NCBI RefSeq assembly: GCF_016864555.1
Contig: NZ_CP044011.1
Span: 2,933,501 to 2,997,500 of the forward strand
Source of the DNA: Sinorhizobium sp. BG8
GTDB lineage: Bacteria > Pseudomonadota > Alphaproteobacteria > Rhizobiales > Rhizobiaceae
Length of the DNA: 64,000 bases
Direction: 5' to 3'
The notes under the pieces: model-generated
Seen by the model: only the letters and a program-made list of their open reading frames with translations
Told to the model about the DNA's origin: nothing
Databases searched by the model: none
Part shown: positions 17,502 to 26,267 of the stretch, one piece after another
How the letters are laid out: the number at the start of each line of letters is the position of its first letter
Position numbering within the stretch: position 1 is the first letter of the stretch
Made by a program: the position numbers and the translations under genes

Positions 17502-18134
17502 TGGGGCCGGTCTTTCATTGGCGATTGTTCTTCGGCTAGGGCTTAAGCAGCAGGAGTGCCTAGGTCAAGACGTCAATCGGATCAGGTGGCTTTCGCAGCC
17601 GCCGGCAAGTCGAGCGGCGCGACGCCTGGAAGGTACATACCACGTGGTTCGTGGCAATGTATTAGTTCCATAATCTATCTTATGCGATCTAAGTATGTAG
17701 CGGGGGCGGGTTCAAGGATGAAGTGCGACTTGCGAGGCCCAGGAAACTTCCTTCCCCTGATCGATATGAATGAGCGTCGCGTCAGAGTCCTTGGATCGTG
17801 CGTCGCGCAGCTCTTGTTTCCCATCGCAGAGACGATGCCAGTGAAACCGACGCTCCGCCGTCGCGCTCAATGCTCAGGGCAAATTCGACGCAATCGTTAT
17901 CCTCTGATGACGCGTCTGCTCTGACTCACAGCAGCCTGTCAGAGCGGGCGACCGCCGCGTCTGACATCACGAATAGTTGAAGCCCTCACTTGCATATGAA
18001 GATCCTGAAGCAATTACCTGTTTATCCTGCATTTAATTCCTTCAAATGCTCAACGGTCGATACCGTGTGAGGTATGGCACTCTCTTCCAAGATTTTGACC
18101 CTGACCTAGAATCTTGATCGAAGGAGTGCGCGCC
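17502..18134. other. 633-base gap without a supported gene
   Basis: No frame here has coding character plus a start signal. Seen are an 8-bp inverted repeat GCTCTGAC at 17918-17925 and GTCAGAGC at 17938-17945 with a loop of 12 bases, and an AT-rich stretch at about 17990-18060. The left part should hold the purC promoter and the right part the promoter of the DUF4864 gene. A small RNA could be present but nothing proves it. Confidence 0.5.
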
Positions 18135-18560
18135 ATGAAGAAGAGCTTCGTCGCATTTGCCCTTTGCCTGCCCCTTGTTGCATTCGCAGTCGACCACACC
18201 CGCTCTGAGGAGCCGGTGGACACGGTTCAATCCGTCATCCAGCAACAGATCTCGGCATTTCAGCATGACGATGCAAAGACGGCTTATTCCTTTGCTTCGC
18301 CGTCGGTTCAGGACAAGTTCGGTAACGAGGCGACGTTCTTCGACATGGTCAAGCGAAGCTACGGTCCTGTCTATCGGCCCGGAAATTTCGCCTTCGGGCG
18401 TAACAAGATCACGAAGGAATCCGTTATTCAGGAAGTGCTCATATCCGGTTCTGATGGAAAGGACTGGACCGCGATCTACCAGCTCGTGAAGCAGCCTGAC
18501 GGTACCTACAAGATCAATGGCGTGATGATCGTGAAGTCCGCTCCGGGACCGGCCATCTGA
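18135..18560 (+). CDS. DUF4864 domain protein, exported
   Basis: 141 residues from ATG 18135, with CGAAGGAG 9 bases upstream. N-terminal signal peptide (K-K-S-F-V-A-F then a hydrophobic run to A-F-A-V-D). The mature part is a small NTF2-like alpha+beta domain matching DUF4864: I-Q-x-Q-I-S-A-F-Q-x-D-D-A-x-x-A-Y-S-F-A-S-P, then Y-x-P-V-Y-R-P, and a final strand Y-K-I-N-G-V-M-I-V. Periplasmic. No known function. It converges with tgt across only 20 bases. Confidence 0.8.
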   Translation: MKKSFVAFALCLPLVAFAVDHTRSEEPVDTVQSVIQQQISAFQHDDAKTAYSFASPSVQDKFGNEATFFDMVKRSYGPVYRPGNFAFGRNKITKESVIQEVLISGSDGKDWTAIYQLVKQPDGTYKINGVMIVKSAPGPAI

Positions 18561-18580
18561 GCGAAGGCTGCCCAAGCGTG

Positions 18581-19710
18581 TCAGGTCATTGCCGCGTCGC
18601 CGCGTGCCCAGTTTTCCTGCGTTTCGGCCATGAAGTCCGCGAAGCGGCCCTCCTCTATGGCCTTGCGGATTCCGGCCATCAGATCCTGGTAGTATGCAAG
18701 GTTGCTCCACGACAGCAGCATGCCGCCAAGCGACTCGTTGGAACGCACCAGATGGTGCAGATACGCACGGGAATAGTCCCGGGTCGCCGGGCACGACGAC
18801 TGCGGATCGAGCGGTCGCTTGTCTTCCGCATGCTTGGCGTTGCGGATATTGACCTTGCCGAAACGGGTAAAGGCCAGTCCGTGACGGCCCGACCGCGTGG
18901 GCATGACACAGTCGAACATGTCGATGCCGTGCGCCACGGACTTCAGGATATCGTCGGGCGTGCCGACTCCCATCAGATAGCGCGGTTTTTCGAATGGCAG
19001 ATGCGGGCAGGTCGTGTCGATCATGTCGAGCATGACCTCCTGCGGTTCGCCCACCGCAAGCCCCCCGATCGCGTAGCCCTTTAGATCGAGCGCCGAAAGT
19101 GCCTCGGCTGAGCGTACCCGCAGTTCCGGGACGTCACCGCCCTGGACGATAGCGAACATGGCCTTTCCGGGCTGATCGCCAAAGGCCACCTTGCAGCGCT
19201 CCGCCCAACGGACGGACATCTCCATCGCGCGCTCGATGTCGCTGCGCTCCGCCGGCAGCGCAACGCATTCGTCGAGCTGCATCTGGATGTCGCTGTCGAG
19301 CAGCCCCTGGATCTCTATGGAACGTTCCGGAGACATGTGGTGTAGCGAACCGTCGACATGGCTCTTGAAGGTCACGCCCCGTTCGTCGAGCTTGCGCAAG
19401 GCTGACAGCGACATGACCTGGAAGCCGCCCGAGTCCGTCAGGATCGGAAAGGGCCAGCGGATCAGCTCGTGCAACCCCCGAGGCGCGCCACGCGCTCCGG
19501 GCCCGGGCGCAGCATGAGGTGGTAGGTGTTGCCGAGGATGATGTCGGCGCCGAGCTCCCTCACCTGGTCCAGATACATCGCCTTGACCGAGCCGACGGTA
19601 CCGACCGGCATGAAGGCCGGTGTGCGGATGGTTCCGCGCGGCATGGTGATTTCGCCGCGGCGCGCCTTGCCGTCGGTAGCAAGCAGCTTGAATTCGAATT
19701 GGTCGCTCAT
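18581..19710 (-). CDS. tgt: Queuine/preQ1 tRNA-ribosyltransferase, with a frameshift
   Basis: Exchanges G34 for preQ1 in tRNAs with GUN anticodons. The N-terminal part ([11 protein letters not shown] to [12 protein letters not shown]) and the rest ([24 protein letters not shown]) lie in different frames. They join if the C-run at 19476-19480 had six bases rather than five. The catalytic Asp region D-S-G-G-F-Q and F-D-C-V-M-P-T-R are intact. The zinc-site Cys residues normally near the C-terminus are not obvious: the segment reads [17 protein letters not shown], and the usual K-x-C-x-C part has only one clear Cys (D-P-Q-S-S-C). It directly abuts queA (TGA then ATG). Confidence 0.88.
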
Positions 19711-20792
19711 TCAGGTCTTCCGGTGAAGGAGGCTCGTGTCGCCATAGGAATAGAAACGATAACCGGTCGCAATCGCGTGGTCGTAGGCGTCGCGCATGGT
19801 CTCGAGGCCCGAAAAGGCAGAGACCAGCATGAACAGTGTCGACTTCGGCAGGTGGAAATTGGTCATCAGCATGTCGGCCGTGCGAAATCGGTAGCCGGGC
19901 GTGATGAAGATCCCGGTTGCCCCGGACCATGGCCGGATCGTGCCGCTCTCGTCGGCAGCGCTTTCGAGCAGTCGCAGCGATGTCGTGCCGACCGAGACGA
20001 TACGCCCTCCCCGGCGCGCACGGCATTGAGGGCGTCGGCCGTCTCGGCGGAGACGTATCCAATCTCCTGGTGCATGACATGGTCGTTCGTGTCGTCGACC
20101 TTCACGGGCAGGAACGTCCCCGCGCCAACATGCAGCGTCACGAAATGGCGCTCGATCCCCTTGGCTTCGAGCGAGGCGAAGAGAGCGTCGGTGAAGTGCA
20201 ATCCGGCCGTCGGTGCGGCAACGGCTCCTTCCTCGCGAGCGTAGATCGTCTGGTAGTCCCGTCGGTCCGCCTCGTCGTCGCCGCGCTTCGAGGCAATATA
20301 GGGAGGAAGCGGAATGTGTCCCACCGACGCGATCGCCTCGTCGAGAGCCGGTCCCGAGAAATCGAAGCGGAGGGTGACTTCACCGCCCTCGCCTTTCTCT
20401 TCCACGGTCGCATCGAGGGCACCGAGGAAACAGGCATTCGTCTCATGGCCGAAACGGATGCGGTCTCCGGGCTTTATTCGCTTGCCGGGCTTGGCGAAGG
20501 CCTTCCAGCTGTCGGGTGCCACGCGCATGTGCAGCGTCACCGAAACCCGCTGGGTGCCCGCTCCGTCCCGATGACGTTCGCCTTCGAGCTGCGCCGGGAT
20601 AACCCGCGTGTCGTTGAAGACGAGCGCATCGCCTGCCCGAAGCAGATCCGGAAGGTCGCGCACATGACGGTCGGCGAGCAGCGTCGCCTCGTCCGGCGTC
20701 ACGACGAGCAGACGTGCGGCTTCGCGCGGGTTCGCGGGCCTAAGGGCTATACGGTCTTCCGGAAGGTCGAAATCAAAGAGGTCTACACGCAT
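19711..20792 (-). CDS. queA: S-adenosylmethionine:tRNA ribosyltransferase-isomerase, with a frameshift
   Basis: Adds the epoxycyclopentane group of queuosine to preQ1-tRNA from S-adenosylmethionine. The first 265 or so residues are normal ([27 protein letters not shown]). After A-L-N-A-V-R-A the frame is lost. In the next frame it continues as [12 protein letters not shown] and ends L-L-H-R-K-T at 19711. One base is missing near 20011-20014 (CCCCGG where CCCCGGG is expected). The two parts together give the normal length of about 360 residues. Its neighbour tgt is broken in the same way. Confidence 0.88.
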
Positions 20793-20848
20793 GCGAGGGT
20801 CTGTATCTCAGGTGCTGGGCCTGGGTAAAGTGGCTGCCATCAAACGGC

Positions 20849-20886
20849 AAAACCCGCCCTGGTGCGTTGGCACCGGGGCGGGCTTT
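20849..20886 (-). terminator. Intrinsic terminator after ppiB
   Basis: Read on the minus strand, GCCCGCCCCGGTGC - CAAC - GCACCAGGGCGGG forms a long GC-rich stem with one mismatch, followed by TTTT. It starts about 15 bases beyond the ppiB stop and should separate the cyclophilin transcript from queA-tgt. Confidence 0.85.
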
Positions 20887-20900
20887 CGAAAACAAACGCC

Positions 20901-21410
20901 TTAGGCGTCGGCCGCAACCTTCATCGAAACGATGGTATCGGGATCGCGCACGGGCTCGCCGCGCTTGATCTTGTCGATATTGTCCATTCCTTCGATAACC
21001 TGTCCCCAGACCGAGTACTGCTTGTTGAGCCAGGGCGCGTCGGTGAAGCAGATGAAGAACTGCGAGTTGGCGGAGTTCGGCATCTGACTGCGCGCCATCG
21101 AGCACGTGCCGCGAATATGGCTCATGTTCGAGAATTCGGCCTTGAGGTCAGGCTTCTCGGAGCCGCCCATGCCTGCGCGGGCAGGATTGAAGTCCTTGCC
21201 GCCGGTCTTGCCGTACTGCACGTCGCCCGTCTGGGCCATGAAGTCCTCGATCACGCGGTGGAACACCACGCCGTCATAGGCACCCTCGCGGGTCAGTTCC
21301 TTGATGCGCGCGACGTGGCCCGGTGCCAGATCCGGCAGAAGCTGGATCACGACCTTGCCCTTCGAGGTCTCCATGATGATGGTGTTTTCCGGATCCTTGA
21401 TCTCGGCCAT
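20901..21410 (-). CDS. ppiB: Cytoplasmic peptidyl-prolyl cis-trans isomerase, cyclophilin type
   Basis: 169 residues, no signal peptide. The cyclophilin active site can be read: V-F-H-R-V-I-x-x-F-M-A-Q-T-G-D, the S-M-A-R-S-Q-x-P-N-S-A-N-S-Q-F-F-I loop and the substrate-binding W of A-P-W-L-N-K. It assists folding of cytosolic proteins. A close paralogue with a signal peptide lies 25 bases upstream in the same direction, probably a tandem duplication. A terminator follows. Confidence 0.93.
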   Translation of the reverse strand: MAEIKDPENTIIMETSKGKVVIQLLPDLAPGHVARIKELTREGAYDGVVFHRVIEDFMAQTGDVQYGKTGGKDFNPARAGMGGSEKPDLKAEFSNMSHIRGTCSMARSQMPNSANSQFFICFTDAPWLNKQYSVWGQVIEGMDNIDKIKRGEPVRDPDTIVSMKVAADA

Positions 21411-21435
21411 TGTCCTTACTCCTTGTGCGTGGACA

Positions 21436-22008
21436 TTACTTTCCGACGGTGACCTTGATCATCCGGTCGGGATCGGTGACGGAGCCGTTGTTGGCTTCGT
21501 CGCCGCGCTTGATCTTGTCGACGTTTTCCATGCCTTCGACGACCTGGCCGACAACCGTGTACTGACCGTTCAGGAAGCTGCCGGGCGCGAACATGATGAA
21601 GAACTGGGAGTTGGCGGAGTTGGGATCCTGGCTGCGCGCCATCCCCACCGTCCCGCGCTCGAACGGCACTTCCGAGAATTCTGACGGAAGATCGGGTTGG
21701 CTGGATCCGCCCGTGCCAGCTGCTCCAGCCTCGTAGCCGTCGTTGAGGTCGCCGTACTTCACGTCGCCGGTCTGGGCCATGAAGCCTTCGATGACGCGGT
21801 GGAATGCAACGTTGTCATATTCTCCAGCAGCCGCCAGAGCCTTGATGCGCTCGACATGCTTCGGAGCGACGTCGGGCAGGAGCTGAACGACGACCGGGCC
21901 GTCCTTGAGTTGAATGGTGATGAAGTCATCCTTGGACTGCGCGCTGGCGGTGCCGGCGATGGAGGCAAGGAACATTGCCCCTGCAAAGGCGATCTCGACG
22001 AACCTCAT
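21436..22008 (-). CDS. ppiA: Periplasmic peptidyl-prolyl cis-trans isomerase, cyclophilin type
   Basis: 190 residues with an N-terminal signal peptide (hydrophobic core after M-R-F-V-E-I-A-F, cleavage after T-A-S-A-Q). The cyclophilin domain shows A-F-H-R-V-I-E-G-F-M-A-Q-T-G-D and M-A-R-S-Q-D-P-N-S-A-N-S-Q-F-F. The Trp seen in the cytosolic copy is replaced (P-G-S-F-L-N-G), as in many bacterial cyclophilins of low cyclosporin affinity. Located between coaD (31 bases) and ppiB (25 bases) on one strand; likely cotranscribed. Confidence 0.92.
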   Translation of the reverse strand: MRFVEIAFAGAMFLASIAGTASAQSKDDFITIQLKDGPVVVQLLPDVAPKHVERIKALAAAGEYDNVAFHRVIEGFMAQTGDVKYGDLNDGYEAGAAGTGGSSQPDLPSEFSEVPFERGTVGMARSQDPNSANSQFFIMFAPGSFLNGQYTVVGQVVEGMENVDKIKRGDEANNGSVTDPDRMIKVTVGK

Positions 22009-22039
22009 GATAACTCCCTGGAAGTTGAACGATAGCCGC

Positions 22040-22534
22040 TCAATGGCCGTGTTTGGCCTTGAGAGCGGAATATACGGGGGCTGGAACGAAAGCCTTCACA
22101 TCTCCGCCCATTGCGGCGATCTGGCGGACCAATGTGGCGGTAATGGGCCGGGACGCCGTTCCCGCCGGCAAAAACACCGTCTGCACATCCGGTGCCATCT
22201 GGCGGTTCATGCCGGCCATCTGCATCTCGTAGTCGAGGTCAGTACCATCGCGGAGCCCCCGGATCAGCAGTGAGGCACCATGGTCGCGCGCTGCGTCGAC
22301 CACCAGATTTGCGAAAGAGACGACGCTCAGATCATCCCGCCGTCCCGGCATGGCTTCGGCGAGCGACGCTCGGATGAGACCTGCCCTCTCCTCGAACGAG
22401 AAAAGCGGTGTCTTCCCCGGATGAATGCCGATCGCCACAATGACCTTCGACGCCACGTTCAACGCCTGCATGAGGACGTCGAGATGGCCGTTTGTCATCG
22501 GATCGAAGGATCCAGGATAGAAGGCGATCGTCAT
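22040..22534 (-). CDS. coaD: Phosphopantetheine adenylyltransferase
   Basis: 164 residues from ATG 22534; the frame is open to 22564 but the family begins [12 protein letters not shown]. It transfers AMP to 4'-phosphopantetheine, the penultimate step of CoA synthesis. The T/H-x-G-H motif (N-G-H-L-D), the R-G-L-R-D substrate loop and the I-x-S/T-T-x-V-R end ([10 protein letters not shown]) are present. First gene of a coaD-ppiA-ppiB run. Confidence 0.93.
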   Translation of the reverse strand: MTIAFYPGSFDPMTNGHLDVLMQALNVASKVIVAIGIHPGKTPLFSFEERAGLIRASLAEAMPGRRDDLSVVSFANLVVDAARDHGASLLIRGLRDGTDLDYEMQMAGMNRQMAPDVQTVFLPAGTASRPITATLVRQIAAMGGDVKAFVPAPVYSALKAKHGH

Positions 22535-22560
22535 GAGCGGTTCCCGTTTGCCGCCTTTTG

Positions 22561-22758
22561 TCACGGACAGAACGGTTTCGCAAGGTGCGGGACGTAATAG
22601 CCGTCGACGTCATCCACCGTTGGTGATGGCGCCGCCGGGATCCATTTGGGGTTGCCAGTGGGCGCGATGCAATCGCAAACGCCGGCGCTGGAACAAAAGT
22701 CGGCCAGGCCCGTTCTGGTGCCGAGAGACTTGAGTACAACCGAGCAACACGCACCCAC
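22561..22758 (-). CDS. Possible small Cys-rich ORF, 65 residues
   Basis: An open frame just upstream of coaD on the same strand encodes 65 residues with six Cys (C-C near the start, [10 protein letters not shown], and F-C-P at the end) and a proline-rich middle. Codon third positions are fairly GC-rich, as in real genes here. There is no clear ribosome site and no family I recognise. It may be chance. Confidence 0.25.
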   Translation of the reverse strand: MGACCSVVLKSLGTRTGLADFCSSAGVCDCIAPTGNPKWIPAAPSPTVDDVDGYYVPHLAKPFCP

Positions 22759-22776
22759 GCTGGAAGGAATGGCAAA

Positions 22777-22902
22777 ATGATACTCGCCTTACTTTGCCTG
22801 GCTATGTTCATCGGTCTGACCGCAGCGACCATCCGCTCGGTGCATGAAGAGAACTGCGACGCCGTCAGCAAACTTGCGGCCCGCGGAAAATGGATCCGCT
22901 GA
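22777..22902 (+). CDS. Small single-helix membrane protein, 41 residues
   Basis: ATG 22777 is preceded by GGAAGGAATGGCAAA, a strong ribosome site 8-12 bases upstream. The 41 residues have a hydrophobic helix at about residues 2-18 (I-L-A-L-L-C-L-A-M-F-I-G-L-T) and a polar tail with K-W-I-R at the end. It is followed 19 bases later by another tiny membrane-protein frame. Function unknown. It is divergent from coaD and converges on gyrA. Confidence 0.5.
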   Translation: MILALLCLAMFIGLTAATIRSVHEENCDAVSKLAARGKWIR

Positions 22903-22921
22903 AGCGCTCGGGGGCAATGAA

Positions 22922-23062
22922 ATGGTGGCTGCAACCATCGTCTCGATCACGGCAATAACGATCCTGTTCATCGCCGATTTTGCTGGAACCATCCAGGCGA
23001 CGAAACGTGATCGCGAGGCATTGGCGGTTGCGAAAAGAGAAGTAGGCGGCTTCGGCGTCTAG
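22922..23062 (+). CDS. Small single-helix membrane protein, 46 residues
   Basis: Start ATG 22922 with GGGGG about 8 bases before; the frame is open from 22844. One membrane helix (A-T-I-V-S-I-T-A-I-T-I-L-F-I-A-D-F-A) is followed by a basic, charged tail (A-T-K-R-D-R-E-A-L-A-V-A-K-R-E-V). It is a tandem partner of the 41-residue frame. Function unknown; the repeated layout of helix plus charged tail with ribosome sites speaks for real genes. Confidence 0.45.
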   Translation: MVAATIVSITAITILFIADFAGTIQATKRDREALAVAKREVGGFGV

Positions 23063-23166
23063 CGCACCCCGCTCGGGAACGACCTCGTGAGGTCTCGCGC
23101 AATCAAACGGGAGGCGCCCCCTCGCCGCCGATCAGCGGGCTGCAATTTGTGTTGCCCGCGCACATG

Positions 23167-23197
23167 AAAAAACCGGGCGGTTTGACCGCCCGGTTTT
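23167..23197. terminator. Bidirectional intrinsic terminator after gyrA
   Basis: AAAACCGGGCGGT - TTG - ACCGCCCGGTTTT is a perfect 13-bp stem with a 3-base loop, flanked by A/T runs on both sides. On the minus strand it ends gyrA; on the plus strand it could end the two small membrane-protein genes. Confidence 0.9.
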
Positions 23198-23253
23198 AGA
23201 GAATTGCCGGTTTTCAAAGATTGGGCGTCGTGGACGCGTATCCGCCTGGAAAC

Positions 23254-26028
23254 CTATTCCTCGACGGTCGGCGCCGGTGCGTCACCTTCGGGAAGGCCTT
23301 CAGCGCCCTCCTCTTCCTCGTCGGTTTCCGGTTCGCTGATACGCTCGACCGACACCACCTTCTCGTCCTTGGCAGTAGAGAAGATTGTAACGCCCTTGGT
23401 TGCGCGGCTGGCAATGCGGATACCGTCGACCGGCACGCGGATGAGCTGGCCACCATCAGAGACGAGCATGAGCTGGTCCGCTTCGGCGACCGGGAACGCG
23501 GCAACCAGATCGCCGATCTCCCCGGTCTTGGAGGTGTCGGTCGCCCGGATGCCCTTCCCGCCTCGGCCAGAGGTGCGGAAATCGTAGGAGGACGAGCGTT
23601 TGCCGAAGCCTCTCTCCGATACCGTCAGCACGAACTGTTCGCGGGCCTTGAGCTCTTCGTAGCGATCGTCCGGAAGCTGGCCTTCATCCGTGACTTCCTC
23701 GCCGACGAGCGCGATTTCCTCGACGTCGCCGCCTGCCGCACGACGATCGGCTGCCGAGCGCTTGAGGTAGGCTGCGCGTTCCCACGGCTCGGCATCCACA
23801 TGGCTGACGATCGACATCGAGATGATGCGGTCGCCTTCACCGAGCGATATGCCGCGCACACCGACCGAATTCCGGCCCGCAAAGACGCGCACGTCGTCGA
23901 CAGGGAACCTGATGCACTGTCCGAGCGCGGTCGTGAGGAGAACATCGTCGCGGTCCGTGCATGTCTCGACGTTGAGGATCTCGTCGCCCTCCTCGTCGAG
24001 CTTCATCGCGATCTTGCCGTTGCGGTTGACCTGTACGAAGTCGCTGAGCTTGTTGCGTCGAACGGTTCCACGCGTCGTGGAGAACATGACGTCGAGGTTC
24101 TCCCACGTGGTTTCATCCTCGGGCAGCGGCATGATCGTGGTGATGCGTTCGCCGGGTTCGATCGGCAGCATGTTGATCAGGGCCTTGCCGCGTGACTGCG
24201 GCGTGCCGATCGGCAGGCGCCAGACCTTTTCCTTGTAGACGATGCCGCGCGAGGAGAAGAACAGGACAGGCGTATGGGTGTTGGCGACGAACAGCCGCGT
24301 GACGAAATCCTCGTCGCGCGTTGCCATGCCGGAACGCCCCTTTCCGCCGCGTCGCTGCGCACGATAGGTGGCCAAGGGCACGCGCTTTACGTACCCGAGA
24401 TGCGAGACCGTCACCACCATGTCTTCCCGGGCGATGAGGTCCTCGTCGTCCATGTCCGGGCCGCCGTCGGCGATCTCGGTGCGACGTGGCGTTCCGAACT
24501 CGTCGCGAACCGCCACGAGCTCCTGCTTGACGATGCTCATGATCCGGAGACGGGAGCTCAGGATCTCGAGGAAATCGCGGATTTCCTCGCCGATCTTGTT
24601 CAGCTCGTCACCGATTTCGTCACGGCCGAGCGCCGTCAGGCGAGCGAGGCGCAGTTCCAGAATGGCGCGGGCCTGCTCTTCGGAAAGGTTGTAGGTCAGG
24701 TCGTCGTTGATGCGGTGGCGCGGGTCGTCGATGAGGCGGATGAGAGCCTCGACGTCCTTTGCCGGCCAACGCCGCTCCATCAATTGTTCGCGCGCGGTCT
24801 GCGGATCAGGCGCATTGCGGATCAGCGCGATGATTTCGTCGATGTTGGCGACGGCGATCGCGAGGCCCACCAAGACGTGCGCACGTTCGCGCGCCTTGCG
24901 CAGCAGATACTTCGTGCGGCGGCTGACGACTTCCTCGCGGAACGCGACGAAGGCCCGCAGCATGTCGAGAAGTGTCATCTGCTCCGGCTTGCCGCCATTG
25001 AGCGCAACCATGTTGCAGCCGAACGATGTCTGGAGCGGCGTATACCGATAGAGCTGGTTGAGGATCACCTCGGCATTGGCGTCGCGCTTCAGCTCGATCA
25101 CGACGCGGTAGCCCTGGCGATCGGACTCGTCGCGCAGGTCGGAGATGCCCTCGATGCGCTTCTCGCGCACGAGCTCGGCCATCTTCTCGATCATCGTCGC
25201 CTTGTTCACCTGATAGGGAACTTCCGTGATGATGATCTGTTCGCGGTCGCCGCGCATGGGCTCGATATGGGCTCGGCCGCGCATGATGACCGATCCGCGG
25301 CCCGTCTCGTAGGCCTGACGTATGCCGGCCCGGCCGAGGATCAATGCACCAGTCGGAAAATCCGGTCCGGGGATGATCTGCATGAGATCGATGAGTTCGA
25401 TTGCCGGATTGTCGATCAGTGCTACGCAGCCGTCGATGACTTCCGAAAGATTGTGCGGCGGGATGTTCGTCGCCATGCCGACGGCAATACCGCCGGCGCC
25501 ATTGACGAGAAGGTTCGGGAACTTCGCGGGAACGACGACGGGCTCCTGCAGGGTGCCGTCATAGTTGTCGCGGAAATCCACGGTCTCCTTGTCGAGATCG
25601 TCGAGAAGCGAGTGTGCGGCCTTTTCCAGCCGGCACTCGGTGTAGCGTTCGGCCGCCGGCGGGTCACCGTCGATCGAGCCGAAATTGCCCTGGCCGTCGA
25701 TCAACGGCAGGCGAAGCGACCAGTCCTGCGCCATACGGGCGAGTGCGTCATAGATCGCCATGTTGCCGTGGGGATGGTATTTACCCATCACGTCACCGGT
25801 GACGCGGGCGCACTTGACGTACTTCTTGTTCCAGTCGATCCCGAGCTCGTTCATCCCGTACAGGATGCGCCGGTGAACGGGCTTGAGGCCATCACGCACA
25901 TCGGGAAGCGCGCGGCTCACGATCACGCTCATGGCGTAGTCGAGATAGGACCGCTGCATTTCCTCGATAATCGAGATGGGCTCAATGCCGGGAGGGTTCT
26001 TGCCGCCGGGGGTCGTTTGTTCGGTCAA
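23254..26028 (-). CDS. gyrA: DNA gyrase subunit A
   Basis: 924 residues. Breaks and rejoins DNA to introduce negative supercoils together with GyrB. Catalytic Tyr129 lies in A-E-R-Y-T-E-C-R. The quinolone region reads K-Y-H-P-H-G-N-M-A-I-Y-D-A-L: Asn89, Met90, Ala91, Asp94, where Met90 stands at the E. coli Ser83 position. The GyrA-box region reads Q-R-R-G-G-K-G, and a second Q/S-G-R-G-G-K-G occurs at S-G-R-G-G-K-G-I. The C-terminal beta-pinwheel ends in an acidic tail rich in Glu/Asp. The start is the ATG at 26028. A strong terminator follows the stop. Confidence 0.96.
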   Translation of the reverse strand: MTEQTTPGGKNPPGIEPISIIEEMQRSYLDYAMSVIVSRALPDVRDGLKPVHRRILYGMNELGIDWNKKYVKCARVTGDVMGKYHPHGNMAIYDALARMAQDWSLRLPLIDGQGNFGSIDGDPPAAERYTECRLEKAAHSLLDDLDKETVDFRDNYDGTLQEPVVVPAKFPNLLVNGAGGIAVGMATNIPPHNLSEVIDGCVALIDNPAIELIDLMQIIPGPDFPTGALILGRAGIRQAYETGRGSVIMRGRAHIEPMRGDREQIIITEVPYQVNKATMIEKMAELVREKRIEGISDLRDESDRQGYRVVIELKRDANAEVILNQLYRYTPLQTSFGCNMVALNGGKPEQMTLLDMLRAFVAFREEVVSRRTKYLLRKARERAHVLVGLAIAVANIDEIIALIRNAPDPQTAREQLMERRWPAKDVEALIRLIDDPRHRINDDLTYNLSEEQARAILELRLARLTALGRDEIGDELNKIGEEIRDFLEILSSRLRIMSIVKQELVAVRDEFGTPRRTEIADGGPDMDDEDLIAREDMVVTVSHLGYVKRVPLATYRAQRRGGKGRSGMATRDEDFVTRLFVANTHTPVLFFSSRGIVYKEKVWRLPIGTPQSRGKALINMLPIEPGERITTIMPLPEDETTWENLDVMFSTTRGTVRRNKLSDFVQVNRNGKIAMKLDEEGDEILNVETCTDRDDVLLTTALGQCIRFPVDDVRVFAGRNSVGVRGISLGEGDRIISMSIVSHVDAEPWERAAYLKRSAADRRAAGGDVEEIALVGEEVTDEGQLPDDRYEELKAREQFVLTVSERGFGKRSSSYDFRTSGRGGKGIRATDTSKTGEIGDLVAAFPVAEADQLMLVSDGGQLIRVPVDGIRIASRATKGVTIFSTAKDEKVVSVERISEPETDEEEEGAEGLPEGDAPAPTVEE

Positions 26029-26267
26029 TTTTGATCACGATCTTTGCTAAGAATCATTCTTGTTTTTATAGCCTACAGCAACTGCCGGCGCCAATTTTGG
26101 CGGCAGTTTTGAACAGGCTTTTCCCAGAAAATCCGCCAATTGGCGCGATTTGGTGGCGCAATCGGCGATTGGGGTTCGTGGGCCTTCCCCTCGGTCCCGC
26201 CCTCGTCTAACAATTGTCGTACCGGGGCTCGTCCCGGAGCGCAAGGGGTGGCGGGGAGACGCAGCCG

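Noticed and set aside
18581-20080. A single long frame running from queA through tgt on the minus strand, suggesting a fusion protein
   Set aside because: Its first 180 or so residues are low-complexity out-of-frame translation of queA and the tgt start; the true tgt start is ATG 19710 in another frame.
24274-26034. A 586-codon open frame antisense to gyrA
   Set aside because: It mirrors gyrA codon bias, matches no family and would overlap the gene entirely; gyrA is certain.
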